From Christensenella sp. UBA3700 (lineage in GTDB: Bacteria > Bacillota > Clostridia > Christensenellales > UBA3700): a DNA stretch of 64,000 nucleotides. The stretch covers positions 6,961-70,960 of the forward strand of contig DFIJ01000078.1 in the NCBI GenBank assembly GCA_002372775.1. Direction: 5' to 3'. Under the pieces are notes generated by a model that was not told the DNA's origin, did not search any database, and saw only the letters and a list, made by a program, of their open reading frames with translations. Below, piece after piece: positions 8,921 through 16,587 of the stretch. Both the position numbers and the translations under genes were made by a program. Within the stretch, counting starts at the first letter, position 1; the number at the start of each line of letters is the position of its first letter.

Positions 8921-10120
8921 ATGAAGAAGAGAGATGAAATCGACGAAATCGAAGATATCGAACTTGATGATGAAATTATTGATGATGAAATAATCGATGA
9001 TGAAGTTATCGAAGATGAGGATGAAATTGAAGACGAAAAGCCTTCAAAGAAGTCAAAGAAAGCTAAACAACCTAAAAAGAAAGGTAAGAGCAAAGCCGGT
9101 CTAATTATTGGTATAGTTGCGGGTGTTCTTGTTTTAGCTCTTGTTGGTGGCGTACTTGGCGTTGGATTTGGAATCCTAGGCTGGGGTAAAGATTTAACAG
9201 CTAAAACAGCGGAAGAAGCATTCACAGCAGTATTCGGTAATGAAGCACCTACAGGAATTACAGCAAAGAAAGATATCGATGCTACTATGACTGCTGGTGA
9301 AATGTGCTTAGCGGCTGTAGAAAACTACTATGATGCAGACTTTGTTGCTAACGTATGTAGAGTAGGTGGTGTCGTTACAGATCTTGGTTTTGGTGCTGTA
9401 GAACAAGGTGTTCAATCTTTATCTTATAGAGATGGTAAAGGTGATGCTGTAAATTCTGATAATGCTAATGGTGCTAAATACTTTGCTTATTCAAAGTCAT
9501 TTGGTATTGCTAATATGTGTGAAGAGTATTACTCAACAGGCGATACTGTAACATATAGAAAAACAGACAAGGTTAAGCAAGATACAAAGACAACAAAAGA
9601 TGGAAAAGAATATACAATTGCTACAGCTGATGGTTGGACATTCCTTACAGACTATAACGATATTGAAGAATTTATTGATGACACATCTACAAATTTCACA
9701 AAGATTTGGTCATATAAAGTTGATGAAACAACAATTTTAAACTATGACGAAGAAGTTACAGAAAAAGATGGTGTATACTACTTCACAATCAAGTTAGACA
9801 AAGAATTAGCTACAGAAGATTATTCTAAAGTTATGGGTCATCAACTTGAAGAAAATATGAAGATGAAATTAAACAAATTAACATTTACAAATCTTGAGCT
9901 TGAATTTGCTGTATATGCTAATGGTTTTATTAAATATATTTATGTTCATGAATCATATAAGATGGACTTAACTGAGGTTCCAGTAATTGGTTCATTATCT
10001 ATGGAAGTTTCTAATAACTGCATGAACGAATATACTTTTGATAAAGATGCTGTAATTCCATATATTACTGCTGATTTACAAGAAGTTCCATTCGTATTTG
10101 ATGATGTAGCTACATTCTAA
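8921..10120 (+). CDS. Membrane-anchored extracellular protein with acidic and lysine-rich cytoplasmic tail, unknown function
   Basis: I do not recognise a family. The 399-residue protein has an acidic N-terminal tail of about 40 residues with repeated D/E-I units (IDDEIIDDEVIEDEDEI). A Lys/Ser/Pro segment (about 41-58) and one transmembrane helix (about 59-85, very rich in V, L and G) follow. The remainder, about 300 residues, is predicted outside the cell and has few cysteines. It resembles single-pass proteins that present a globular domain outside. It is monocistronic, with a promoter, AGGAG ribosome site and strong terminator. The charged tail could bind a cytoplasmic partner, which is inference. 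Confidence 0.7.
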   Translation: MKKRDEIDEIEDIELDDEIIDDEIIDDEVIEDEDEIEDEKPSKKSKKAKQPKKKGKSKAGLIIGIVAGVLVLALVGGVLGVGFGILGWGKDLTAKTAEEAFTAVFGNEAPTGITAKKDIDATMTAGEMCLAAVENYYDADFVANVCRVGGVVTDLGFGAVEQGVQSLSYRDGKGDAVNSDNANGAKYFAYSKSFGIANMCEEYYSTGDTVTYRKTDKVKQDTKTTKDGKEYTIATADGWTFLTDYNDIEEFIDDTSTNFTKIWSYKVDETTILNYDEEVTEKDGVYYFTIKLDKELATEDYSKVMGHQLEENMKMKLNKLTFTNLELEFAVYANGFIKYIYVHESYKMDLTEVPVIGSLSMEVSNNCMNEYTFDKDAVIPYITADLQEVPFVFDDVATF

Positions 10121-10140
10121 TAATAAAATCAACAATAATT

Positions 10141-10173
10141 AATGCGATCACAATAATGTGGTCGCATTTTTTG
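10141..10173 (+). terminator. Terminator after the 8921 gene
   Basis: A 10-bp stem (TGCGATCACA / TGTGGTCGCA) with a 4-base loop and six Ts. Confidence 0.9.
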
Positions 10174-10334
10174 TTATATAACAAATTAAGGATTCTTTAT
10201 GTTTAAAATTAGTTATATTTTAGGTTGTCATATTATTATGTAAGTGTTGGGAAATGTAATTAATGTGTAGTAATATATTCCTATATATATTTTTTGTAGA
10301 TGCCAGTGTGTTAGCTGGCATTTTCCATTAAATA
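10174..10334 (+). other. Intergenic stretch with a second isolated hairpin
   Basis: There is no gene-like ORF here. A stable hairpin (ATGCCAG / CTGGCAT, 10300-10321) followed by TTTCC lies about 130 bases after the strong terminator and just before the PAP2 promoter. It would fit the end of a short transcript, with a weak promoter candidate TTAGTT-16-TATTAT at 10209-10236. Nothing proves a small RNA. Confidence 0.3.
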
Positions 10335-10363
10335 TTTACATTTAATATATTTAAAACTATAAT
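10335..10363 (+). promoter_or_regulatory. Promoter of the PAP2/acyl-CoA ligase pair
   Basis: TTTACA (10335-10340), a 17-bp spacer and TATAAT (10358-10363). The start codon with AAAGGTGA is 20 bases downstream. Confidence 0.7.
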
Positions 10364-10383
10364 ATTATAAAAGGTGAATTATT

Positions 10384-11262
10384 ATGAATAACAAACAAAA
10401 GAATCTTATAGTAGATGCTTCAGTAATTTTAGTTTTATTAGGACTAATTATTTTAGGAACTTTCAAGGATTTAGCTATATCAGAAAAGTTATATATAGGA
10501 AATGAATGGATTAATTTCTTTGTTGCTATTATTGCGAAAATACCAGCATATGCTTTTGGTTATTATGCTTGTGTATGCTTGTTTGTTCTAGCAAAAGATA
10601 AACAAGATAAGGCAATGAAGATCTTTTTAATGTGTCTATATGCTGGGGGCGCTGCTGTTTGTGGCATGCTAGGTTTAGAAGATTTAGTAGAGAGTTTTAT
10701 TTCTAATTTTGTTGAAAAAACAATCTTATATTATGCAGTTGCTTTAGTAATTGCTGCTGCAATTTTCTACCCAGTATATCTATACATAAACAAAAGAGGT
10801 GCTTCTAACTTATCTGTAAATAAAAAAGCATATCTATCTGTAATATTAGCTCTTGGTGTTATTGTTGTTTTATCTTTTGTTTTAAAAGAATTTGTTGAAA
10901 GAACAAGATATGAAGAAGTTTTATTTAGACTAGGAAGATATACAAGATGGTATGAAAAAGGATTTGGTGGAGATTCATTCCCATCAGGTCATACAGCATC
11001 AGCCATGGCTATTATTGCATGTTATCCATTATTAAGAAACATTAAATTATTAACTGAAAAAAAGTGGATTTTTGATATATCTATATTCGTTTATGTAATT
11101 TGCGTAGCGTTATCAAGAATCGCTTTTGGTATGCATTATTTAACAGACGTTGCTTTTGCAGCATTAATCGCTTATGTTGTTTCTAAAGTTGTTTACTATG
11201 TAATGTTTGGATTTAATGATAATTATGAAATTAAGCAAGGGAGTCTTTTAGAAAAGTTTTAA
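10384..11262 (+). CDS. PAP2-family membrane phosphatase
   Basis: A 292-residue polytopic membrane protein with about six helices. The phosphatase triad is present: C1 as K169-x6-R followed by Tyr instead of the usual Pro (KEFVERTRY), C2 as SFPSGHT near 198-204, and C3 as SRIAFGMHYLTD (Ser244, Arg245, His251, Asp255). Such enzymes dephosphorylate lipid phosphates or isoprenoid diphosphates at the membrane face. The stop overlaps the ATG of the adenylate-forming enzyme by one base, so the two products probably act together on a lipid. A second PAP2 protein at 23635 shares the K-x6-R-Y variant and an adjacent Y-T-x-W-Y motif. Confidence 0.85.
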   Translation: MNNKQKNLIVDASVILVLLGLIILGTFKDLAISEKLYIGNEWINFFVAIIAKIPAYAFGYYACVCLFVLAKDKQDKAMKIFLMCLYAGGAAVCGMLGLEDLVESFISNFVEKTILYYAVALVIAAAIFYPVYLYINKRGASNLSVNKKAYLSVILALGVIVVLSFVLKEFVERTRYEEVLFRLGRYTRWYEKGFGGDSFPSGHTASAMAIIACYPLLRNIKLLTEKKWIFDISIFVYVICVALSRIAFGMHYLTDVAFAALIAYVVSKVVYYVMFGFNDNYEIKQGSLLEKF

Positions 11263-12836
11263 TGTTTAATCAATCGATGTATGACTATATGATAAACACA
11301 ACATCTTGTTTGCCAGAAACAAACAAGATGCTAAGTTTTTATGGAAAGATAATCGATAGAAAAAGATTTATAAAAGACGTTGAGAATATAGCTGCTTATT
11401 TGCAAAGTATAGGTGTTAAAAAAGGGGATAATGTTGTAATCTGCCTTGGTAATTTACCTAGTGCTGTAATTTCTTTTTATGCAGTAAATAGATGTGGTGC
11501 GATTGCAAATGTTTTACATCCATTAACAAAAGATGAAACTCTTAAAAAGATAGAAAAGCAAATGCATCCTAAATGTTACATTATGTTTGATGAATTCTAT
11601 AATTCATATTCTTTATTCAAAGACATAGATACAAATGTAATATTATGCAGCGTATTAGATTATTTGCTTTGCTTATATAAACCTTTCTACGGCTTATATT
11701 CGGCGAAAAGAAGAAAGGGAATTGCTTTGTCTGACAAAGTTGTTAAATTCTCGAAAATATCTGCTACAGGCTTTAAGAAGGTGGATATTAGTGGCGGTGA
11801 TATCGCAATATATATGCATTCATCTGGAACTACTGGAGAATCAAAAACTGCTTGCTTATCTAATGCTGCGTATAATCATCTTGCAGACAATTTAATTAGA
11901 ACAGCATATGATGGAAAATTAAAGAGTGGAAAAGAAGGAATGCTTATGGTGCTTCCTATGTTCCATACATTTGGTCTTGGCGTAAGCTTACATGCTTCGT
12001 TATGTCTTGGCACTAGAACAATTCTAGTTCCAAAGTTCAATACAGTATATGTAAGCTTGCTAGTGAAACTTAGCCCTGTGAATATTATTCCTGGCGTTCC
12101 AAACATGTTTAGAAAACTAGCACACTGTTGGTTGTTTAATGGCAGATCTTTAAAAAAGATTATAGATTGCTTCTGTGGTGGAGATAAATTACCAAATGAT
12201 GTAAAGGAAGAATTTGAAGGCAAGTGCCAAAAAGCAGGATCTTCCTTAGTAATAGCAGAAGGATATGGATTAACAGAATGTGGTGTATGCCTTTTAAATG
12301 TTCAAAAAGAACATAAGGATGGTTCTATTGGAAAACCTGTTTACGGTTGTGATGCTAAGATTTTAGATGAAAACGACAATGAAGTTGAAGTAGGGAAAAT
12401 AGGGTATTTGTATATAAAAGCAAACTCAGCAATGAGTGGCTATTATAATGATGACAAAATTACTCCAGAATGGTTCTACACAGGGGATATGGCTTTTGTT
12501 GATGAAGATAAGAATGTATTTTTTGTAGATAGAGAAAAAAGATTAATAAAAATTGCTGGTGTTAATGTATTCCCACAAGAGATAGAGAATATTGTTAACG
12601 AAATAAAAGAAGTTAATTTATCTTGTGCAAAAGAGTGTGTTATCAATAATAAAAAAGCTATAAGATTATATGTTGAATTAAAAGAGGGTATTACTCTTAA
12701 TGATCAGATTAAAGATGAAATTAATTTGTCTATTAATAACAAGTTATTAAAGTATTCAAAACCAAAAGAGATAATTCAAATAGACAAGATGCCAATTAAT
12801 GCTATTGGTAAAGTGGATTTCAATAGATTAAGTTAA
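11262..12836 (+). CDS. Acyl-CoA ligase-like adenylate-forming enzyme
   Basis: A 524-residue ANL-superfamily enzyme that activates a carboxylate as acyl-AMP. The core motifs are in order: the P-loop HSSGTTGESKTACLS near 186-200, PMFHTFGLG, GYGLTECG near 334, YTGD near 406, the hinge region REKRLIKIAGVNVFPQEIE near 424, and the C-terminal catalytic lysine in NAIGKVD near 513. No carrier-protein or condensation domain is attached, so an acyl-CoA synthetase (or acyl-carrier ligase) is more likely than a peptide synthetase. It is coupled to the PAP2 gene by a 1-base overlap. The substrate is unknown; a fatty acid is the simplest guess. Confidence 0.82.
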   Translation: MFNQSMYDYMINTTSCLPETNKMLSFYGKIIDRKRFIKDVENIAAYLQSIGVKKGDNVVICLGNLPSAVISFYAVNRCGAIANVLHPLTKDETLKKIEKQMHPKCYIMFDEFYNSYSLFKDIDTNVILCSVLDYLLCLYKPFYGLYSAKRRKGIALSDKVVKFSKISATGFKKVDISGGDIAIYMHSSGTTGESKTACLSNAAYNHLADNLIRTAYDGKLKSGKEGMLMVLPMFHTFGLGVSLHASLCLGTRTILVPKFNTVYVSLLVKLSPVNIIPGVPNMFRKLAHCWLFNGRSLKKIIDCFCGGDKLPNDVKEEFEGKCQKAGSSLVIAEGYGLTECGVCLLNVQKEHKDGSIGKPVYGCDAKILDENDNEVEVGKIGYLYIKANSAMSGYYNDDKITPEWFYTGDMAFVDEDKNVFFVDREKRLIKIAGVNVFPQEIENIVNEIKEVNLSCAKECVINNKKAIRLYVELKEGITLNDQIKDEINLSINNKLLKYSKPKEIIQIDKMPINAIGKVDFNRLS

Positions 12837-12868
12837 AAAAAAGAGAGGCATGCGCCTCTCTAAAAAAA
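12834..12868 (-). terminator. Terminator after spoVG, between convergent genes
   Basis: An 8-bp perfect stem (AGAGAGGC / GCCTCTCT) with a 4-base loop. On the minus strand it is followed by a run of Ts, so it is efficient for spoVG. On the plus strand there is no T-tract. Confidence 0.8.
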
Positions 12869-12890
12869 TATAAATTAGGAATTTATACGA

Positions 12891-13184
12891 TTATTCGTTT
12901 TCCTCTTTCTTTGGTGTTGGGTTAGCAACCTCTTTTTTATACGCGTCCATAATTAATTTACATACATATGTACGTGTCTCACCATTGATTGGATGGGCAA
13001 TATCTCTAAATATTCCATCTGGTGTTTTTCTACTAGGCATAGCAATAAATACACCATCTTGTCCATCTATTAATTTGATATCGTGAACAGCAAAACAACC
13101 ATCGATAACAATAGATGCAACTGCCTTTAATTTTCCTGTCTCAGTTCCTGATACTAGTCTGATTGAAACGTCTGTAATCTCCAT
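12891..13184 (-). CDS. spoVG: SpoVG RNA/DNA-binding regulator
   Basis: A 97-residue SpoVG. MEITDVSIRLV, KAVASIVIDGCFAVHDIKLI and FIAMPSRKTPDGIFRDIAHP are the conserved core, and the C-terminus is a charged, variable tail. In Bacillus and Staphylococcus the protein affects septation, capsule and virulence, and it binds nucleic acid. It is also kept in non-sporulating Firmicutes, so it does not prove sporulation. The gene starts at ATG 13184 with AAGGAGAT upstream. The 180-bp upstream region carries a 12-bp palindrome and a phased direct repeat (separate entry). Confidence 0.95.
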   Translation of the reverse strand: MEITDVSIRLVSGTETGKLKAVASIVIDGCFAVHDIKLIDGQDGVFIAMPSRKTPDGIFRDIAHPINGETRTYVCKLIMDAYKKEVANPTPKKEENE

Positions 13185-13247
13185 TTTTTAGATCTCCTTA
13201 ATTTTTAGTCAATATTCAGCTTTTCTAGCCTACATCATAATTCTATT

Positions 13248-13303
13248 TTAGTTAACTAATTTTTACTTAAATTTGGCAAAAAAAAACATAAGAATGGCAA
13301 AAA
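13248..13303 (-). promoter_or_regulatory. spoVG upstream region: palindrome and phased direct repeat
   Basis: A perfect 12-bp palindrome TTAGTTAACTAA lies at 13248-13259. A direct repeat TGGCAAAAA (plus-strand reading) occurs at 13274 and 13295, 21 bp apart, which is two helical turns. They sit 64-120 bases upstream of the start codon. I could not assign a convincing -35/-10 pair here, which would fit an alternative sigma factor or activator control. This is a pattern observation only. Confidence 0.35.
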
Positions 13304-13363
13304 TGCTATTGACTAACAAAAACGAGTATTTTTAGGGCGTATTTTAATAAAAACTAATTAATA

Positions 13364-14335
13364 TTAGCACTTTATTAAGTATTTGAATCGTGGTCTTACT
13401 GTAGATAGTGCGTTAAATACGTCTGGAACTTCTGAAAAATCATAAAGTTTTTCTACAAGGCCATTGACCCTTATTACTCCTGTAGCGAGCATATTTATTG
13501 CCGACTCAATTTCACCGATGCCGTCATTAATGCCCAGCATAGATAATCTCTTGCCAACTATGTAAGAAACATCAATTTTTGTGTCAGCTACTGCAGTATT
13601 ATATCCCATGATTGCAACTTTAGCGTTTTGAGCACAAAGTTTTAGGATGTCTGGTGCAATTTGAGGAAGAGCGTCGGAATCAATTATTAAGTGATCGGCC
13701 ATATTTCCAGCAGTAATTTCTAGAATTCTATCAAAGACTTTTTCTTTTTTAGAATTAATCGTGTAATAAATTCCTTTTTCTTCTGCTTTTCTTAGGACTT
13801 CATCATCAGTGTCAACTATTATAGGAATTGCTTGATAATACAAAGCAAATTGTCCAAGAATAATATTTAGTGTAGAAACACCATGCAATACTATGTATTG
13901 AGTTTCTTTAATTTCAAGTAATTTACAAGTTTTTAATGCCATTGCAATGTCTTCAATAAAGGTGAAATCTTCATCTGGAATCATCTCAGGAATAGAGTAA
14001 ATATTATCATTTGAAACAACTACGAAATCTGAAAGATATCCATTGAAATCTTTACCATTGATATAGATCTTTTTTTCGCGTTTAACATATGGAGATATAT
14101 AAACTCTTTGACCTTTACTGAATGCTTGATTTTTAGATTCACTTATCATTCCAAGAGCTGAACGTGATGGGATGATAGGTAGGTTGTCATATCTTGCATT
14201 GAAAGCAGCAATGTCGCTTTGACATAAAGAGGCTCTAGCTATCTTGACTTTAGCATGAGTTTTTTGGTTAAAATCTGCAGATTCTTCACTAATTAATGTT
14301 ATCTTCTTTTCGCTGTTAATAACCCAAGATTGCAT
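13364..14335 (-). CDS. Degenerate medium-chain (zinc alcohol dehydrogenase-like) dehydrogenase
   Basis: 323 residues with the general MDR layout: an N-terminal GroES-like part, then a Rossmann-like part from about residue 130. The motif CQSDIAAF near 38 corresponds to the catalytic-zinc Cys of MDRs. The following GHE motif is replaced by PSRSALGMISE, and the nucleotide loop reads HGVSTLNIILGQ instead of GxGxxG. It may have lost zinc or NAD chemistry, or be a divergent member. It has its own promoter and an AAGGAG site and follows spoVG's regulatory region in the same orientation. Function unassigned. Confidence 0.65.
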   Translation of the reverse strand: MQSWVINSEKKITLISEESADFNQKTHAKVKIARASLCQSDIAAFNARYDNLPIIPSRSALGMISESKNQAFSKGQRVYISPYVKREKKIYINGKDFNGYLSDFVVVSNDNIYSIPEMIPDEDFTFIEDIAMALKTCKLLEIKETQYIVLHGVSTLNIILGQFALYYQAIPIIVDTDDEVLRKAEEKGIYYTINSKKEKVFDRILEITAGNMADHLIIDSDALPQIAPDILKLCAQNAKVAIMGYNTAVADTKIDVSYIVGKRLSMLGINDGIGEIESAINMLATGVIRVNGLVEKLYDFSEVPDVFNALSTVRPRFKYLIKC

Positions 14336-14360
14336 ATAGACTCCTTAATTCTAGTTAAAG

Positions 14361-14389
14361 AGTATATCACAAAAGTATGTAGTAATCAA
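14361..14389 (-). promoter_or_regulatory. Promoter of the MDR-like gene
   Basis: On the minus strand: TTGATT (14389-14384), a 17-bp spacer and TATACT (14366-14361). TTGCGCC lies a few bases upstream of the -35. Confidence 0.6.
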
Positions 14390-14435
14390 TAAATAAAGGC
14401 GCAAGTAGGGGCATTTCAAAATGGGGAATATTTGC

Positions 14436-14464
14436 TTGACACCCTAAATGCTTACATATATAAT
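14436..14464 (+). promoter_or_regulatory. Promoter of rpmE
   Basis: A perfect TTGACA (14436-14441), a 17-bp spacer and TATAAT (14459-14464), the most canonical promoter seen in the window. Confidence 0.85.
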
Positions 14465-14497
14465 ATTTACGTATAAATTAAACGTGAGGTATATACG

Positions 14498-14704
14498 ATG
14501 AAAGAAAATATTCAACCTAATTATCATGATGTTACAGTAAAGTGTTCTTGTGGAAACGAGTTTACATGTGGCTCAACAATCCCTGGAGACATTATTAAAG
14601 TTGAAGTTTGCAGCAAGTGTCATCCTTTCTATTCTGGTAAGCAAAAGCAAGTAAATGCCGGTGGTAGAATTGATAAGTTCAAGAAGCGCTACAATCTTGA
14701 CTAA
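14498..14704 (+). CDS. rpmE: Ribosomal protein bL31 (zinc-binding form)
   Basis: 68 residues. CSCGNEF near 16-22 and [10 protein letters not shown] near 38-47 supply the four zinc cysteines of the C+ type of bL31. [14 protein letters not shown] is the conserved tail. The ribosome site is GTGAGG. It is driven by a strong promoter and followed by a terminator, so it can be expressed above the downstream genes, which share the family's usual order rpmE-DUF1385-prmC-prfA. Confidence 0.96.
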   Translation: MKENIQPNYHDVTVKCSCGNEFTCGSTIPGDIIKVEVCSKCHPFYSGKQKQVNAGGRIDKFKKRYNLD

Positions 14705-14727
14705 TTAAAAAATTATAGTGATAGTTG

Positions 14728-14762
14728 GGTGCAAGGTTATATTTATCTTGCACCTTTTTTCA
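14728..14762 (+). terminator. Terminator/attenuator after rpmE
   Basis: An 8-bp perfect stem (GGTGCAAG / CTTGCACC) followed by six Ts. It overlaps a possible TTG start at 14725 of the next frame and argues against that start. Confidence 0.85.
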
Positions 14763-14778
14763 AAAAGAGGGCATTAAA

Positions 14779-16584
14779 TTGAGAAAGAAGACAACGTCAA
14801 TCGGAGGCCAAGCAGTTATTGAAGGTGTTATGATGAGAGGCACCAAGTCTGTTGCTACGGCCGTAAGAAACGAAAAAGGTGAGATTGTTGTCGAAAGTAG
14901 CTATGTTAAGCCTGTAAAAGAAAAGAATATCCTATTCAGAATACCAGTTATCAGAGGATTCTTAAATTTCATAAGTTCTATGGTTATTGGTATGAAGAAT
15001 TTAATGAGATCTGGTGAAGTATTCGGAGAAGATGCAGAACCTGGAAAGTTTGAAAAATGGCTTTCTAAAAAGTTCGGCGTTGATGTCTACAGTATTGTTA
15101 TGGCAATATCTGTGGTTCTTGGAATAGCTTTATCAGTTTTTTTATTTGTTTTCCTTCCTAATGCAATTGAAGGACTTATCATAAAACTTGCAAATATTGA
15201 TATCTCTATTCCATGGGTAAATCTTCTTATAGGTCTAATGGAAGGTGCAATTCGTATGGGCATATTCATTGCTTATATTGGATTGACAACCTTAATGCCT
15301 GATGTTAAGCGAACATATATGTATCATGGTGCAGAACATAAAACAATAAGCTGCTATGAACATGATATGGAACTTACAGTTGAAAATGCTCAAAAGATGA
15401 CAACATTCCATGATAGATGTGGAACTACATTCATGTTTATCGTAATGGCTGTTAGTATTTTGATTTTAGCAATAGTTAATGCATTACTAGCATTAACAGG
15501 TTTAGACATTTTCCAAAACAATGGAATTAGATTCCTAATTAAACTTGCTTTAATTCCATTTATTGCCGGTGTTTCTTATGAAGTTTTAAAATTCCTAGCT
15601 AAGTTTGATAACTGGTTCGTTAGATTATTAAAGATGCCAGGATTTCTTCTACAAAAGTTAACAACAAAAGAACCAACAGACGATATGGTTGAAGTTGCTA
15701 TTGTTGCTTTTAAGACAGCCCAACAAATGGATAATGATCCAACAACAAAAGAGCAAAAATTTGATATCAAAGTATCTCTAAGCAAAGTTAGAGGAGATAT
15801 CGAAGAAAAATTAAAAAAGACAAATGCTGATTCATCAGAAGTAGAATGGATTTTATCTATTGCTATGGGTATTAAGAGAAGTGAACTTCCACTTCAAAAA
15901 TTCATTCTTCAATCTCAACTTGATGAAGCAAACAAAATCTTAGAAAAGAGATTAACAGGTATGCCACTTTGGAAAGTGATTGGCAATACAGATTTTTGTG
16001 GTTACACAATAAATGTTAATGAAGATGTTTTATCTCCAAGAGTTGAAACAGAGAATCTAGTTGAAGAAGCATTAAAAGTAGTAAAGAAAGATTCTAAAGT
16101 TTTAGATTTATGTACAGGAAGCGGATGTGTTGCTATTGCTGTTTCTAAAGAAACAGGAGCTCATGTTGTTGCTTCAGATATATCTGCAAAGGCCCTTATA
16201 GTTGCTAAGCAAAATGTAGAATTTAATAAGGCTGATGTGGAACTTGTAGAGAGCGATTTATATGAGAATATCAAGGGCACATTTGATGTTATTACAGCAA
16301 ACCCACCTTATATTCCATCAGATATTATTCCAACTCTAGATAAAGAAGTGAAAGATTTTGATCCAATGGTAGCCCTAGATGGTGGCAAAGATGGATTAAC
16401 TTTATATAGGAGAATCGTAGAAAAGGCAAGTGATTACCTAAATGTTGGTGGTTATATGCTTTTTGAATGCGGTGAAAACGAAGCCAAAGATATTGCAAAT
16501 ATGTTTACTGATTCTTATAAAGTAGATATTCGCAAAGATTTAGAAGGCATCGATAGAATTTTAGTAGCAAAGAGAGAGAAATAG
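14779..16584 (+). CDS. prmC: DUF1385 (YqhQ-type) membrane protein fused to PrmC release-factor glutamine methyltransferase
   Basis: One uninterrupted frame encodes two proteins that are usually separate. Residues about 1-310 are DUF1385/YqhQ: SIGGQAVIEGVMMRG near the start, YHGAEHKTISCYEHD, FHDRCGTTFM and four or so membrane helices. Residues about 330-601 are PrmC: a helical N-domain, LSPRVETENLVEEAL, the SAM loop LDLCTGSGCVAIAVS and the catalytic NPPY (ITANPPYIPSD). PrmC methylates the Gln of the GGQ motif in release factors, and prfA starts 3 bases downstream. I start at TTG 14779 (AGAGGG site 8 bases upstream), because the TTG at 14725 lies in a terminator stem. The fusion would tether PrmC to the membrane. 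Confidence 0.9.
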   Translation: MRKKTTSIGGQAVIEGVMMRGTKSVATAVRNEKGEIVVESSYVKPVKEKNILFRIPVIRGFLNFISSMVIGMKNLMRSGEVFGEDAEPGKFEKWLSKKFGVDVYSIVMAISVVLGIALSVFLFVFLPNAIEGLIIKLANIDISIPWVNLLIGLMEGAIRMGIFIAYIGLTTLMPDVKRTYMYHGAEHKTISCYEHDMELTVENAQKMTTFHDRCGTTFMFIVMAVSILILAIVNALLALTGLDIFQNNGIRFLIKLALIPFIAGVSYEVLKFLAKFDNWFVRLLKMPGFLLQKLTTKEPTDDMVEVAIVAFKTAQQMDNDPTTKEQKFDIKVSLSKVRGDIEEKLKKTNADSSEVEWILSIAMGIKRSELPLQKFILQSQLDEANKILEKRLTGMPLWKVIGNTDFCGYTINVNEDVLSPRVETENLVEEALKVVKKDSKVLDLCTGSGCVAIAVSKETGAHVVASDISAKALIVAKQNVEFNKADVELVESDLYENIKGTFDVITANPPYIPSDIIPTLDKEVKDFDPMVALDGGKDGLTLYRRIVEKASDYLNVGGYMLFECGENEAKDIANMFTDSYKVDIRKDLEGIDRILVAKREK

Positions 16585-16587
16585 TTT

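Noticed and set aside
14725-14778. Upstream extension of the DUF1385-PrmC frame
   Set aside because: The TTG at 14725 and the following codons lie in the rpmE terminator stem. TTG 14779 has a proper ribosome site.
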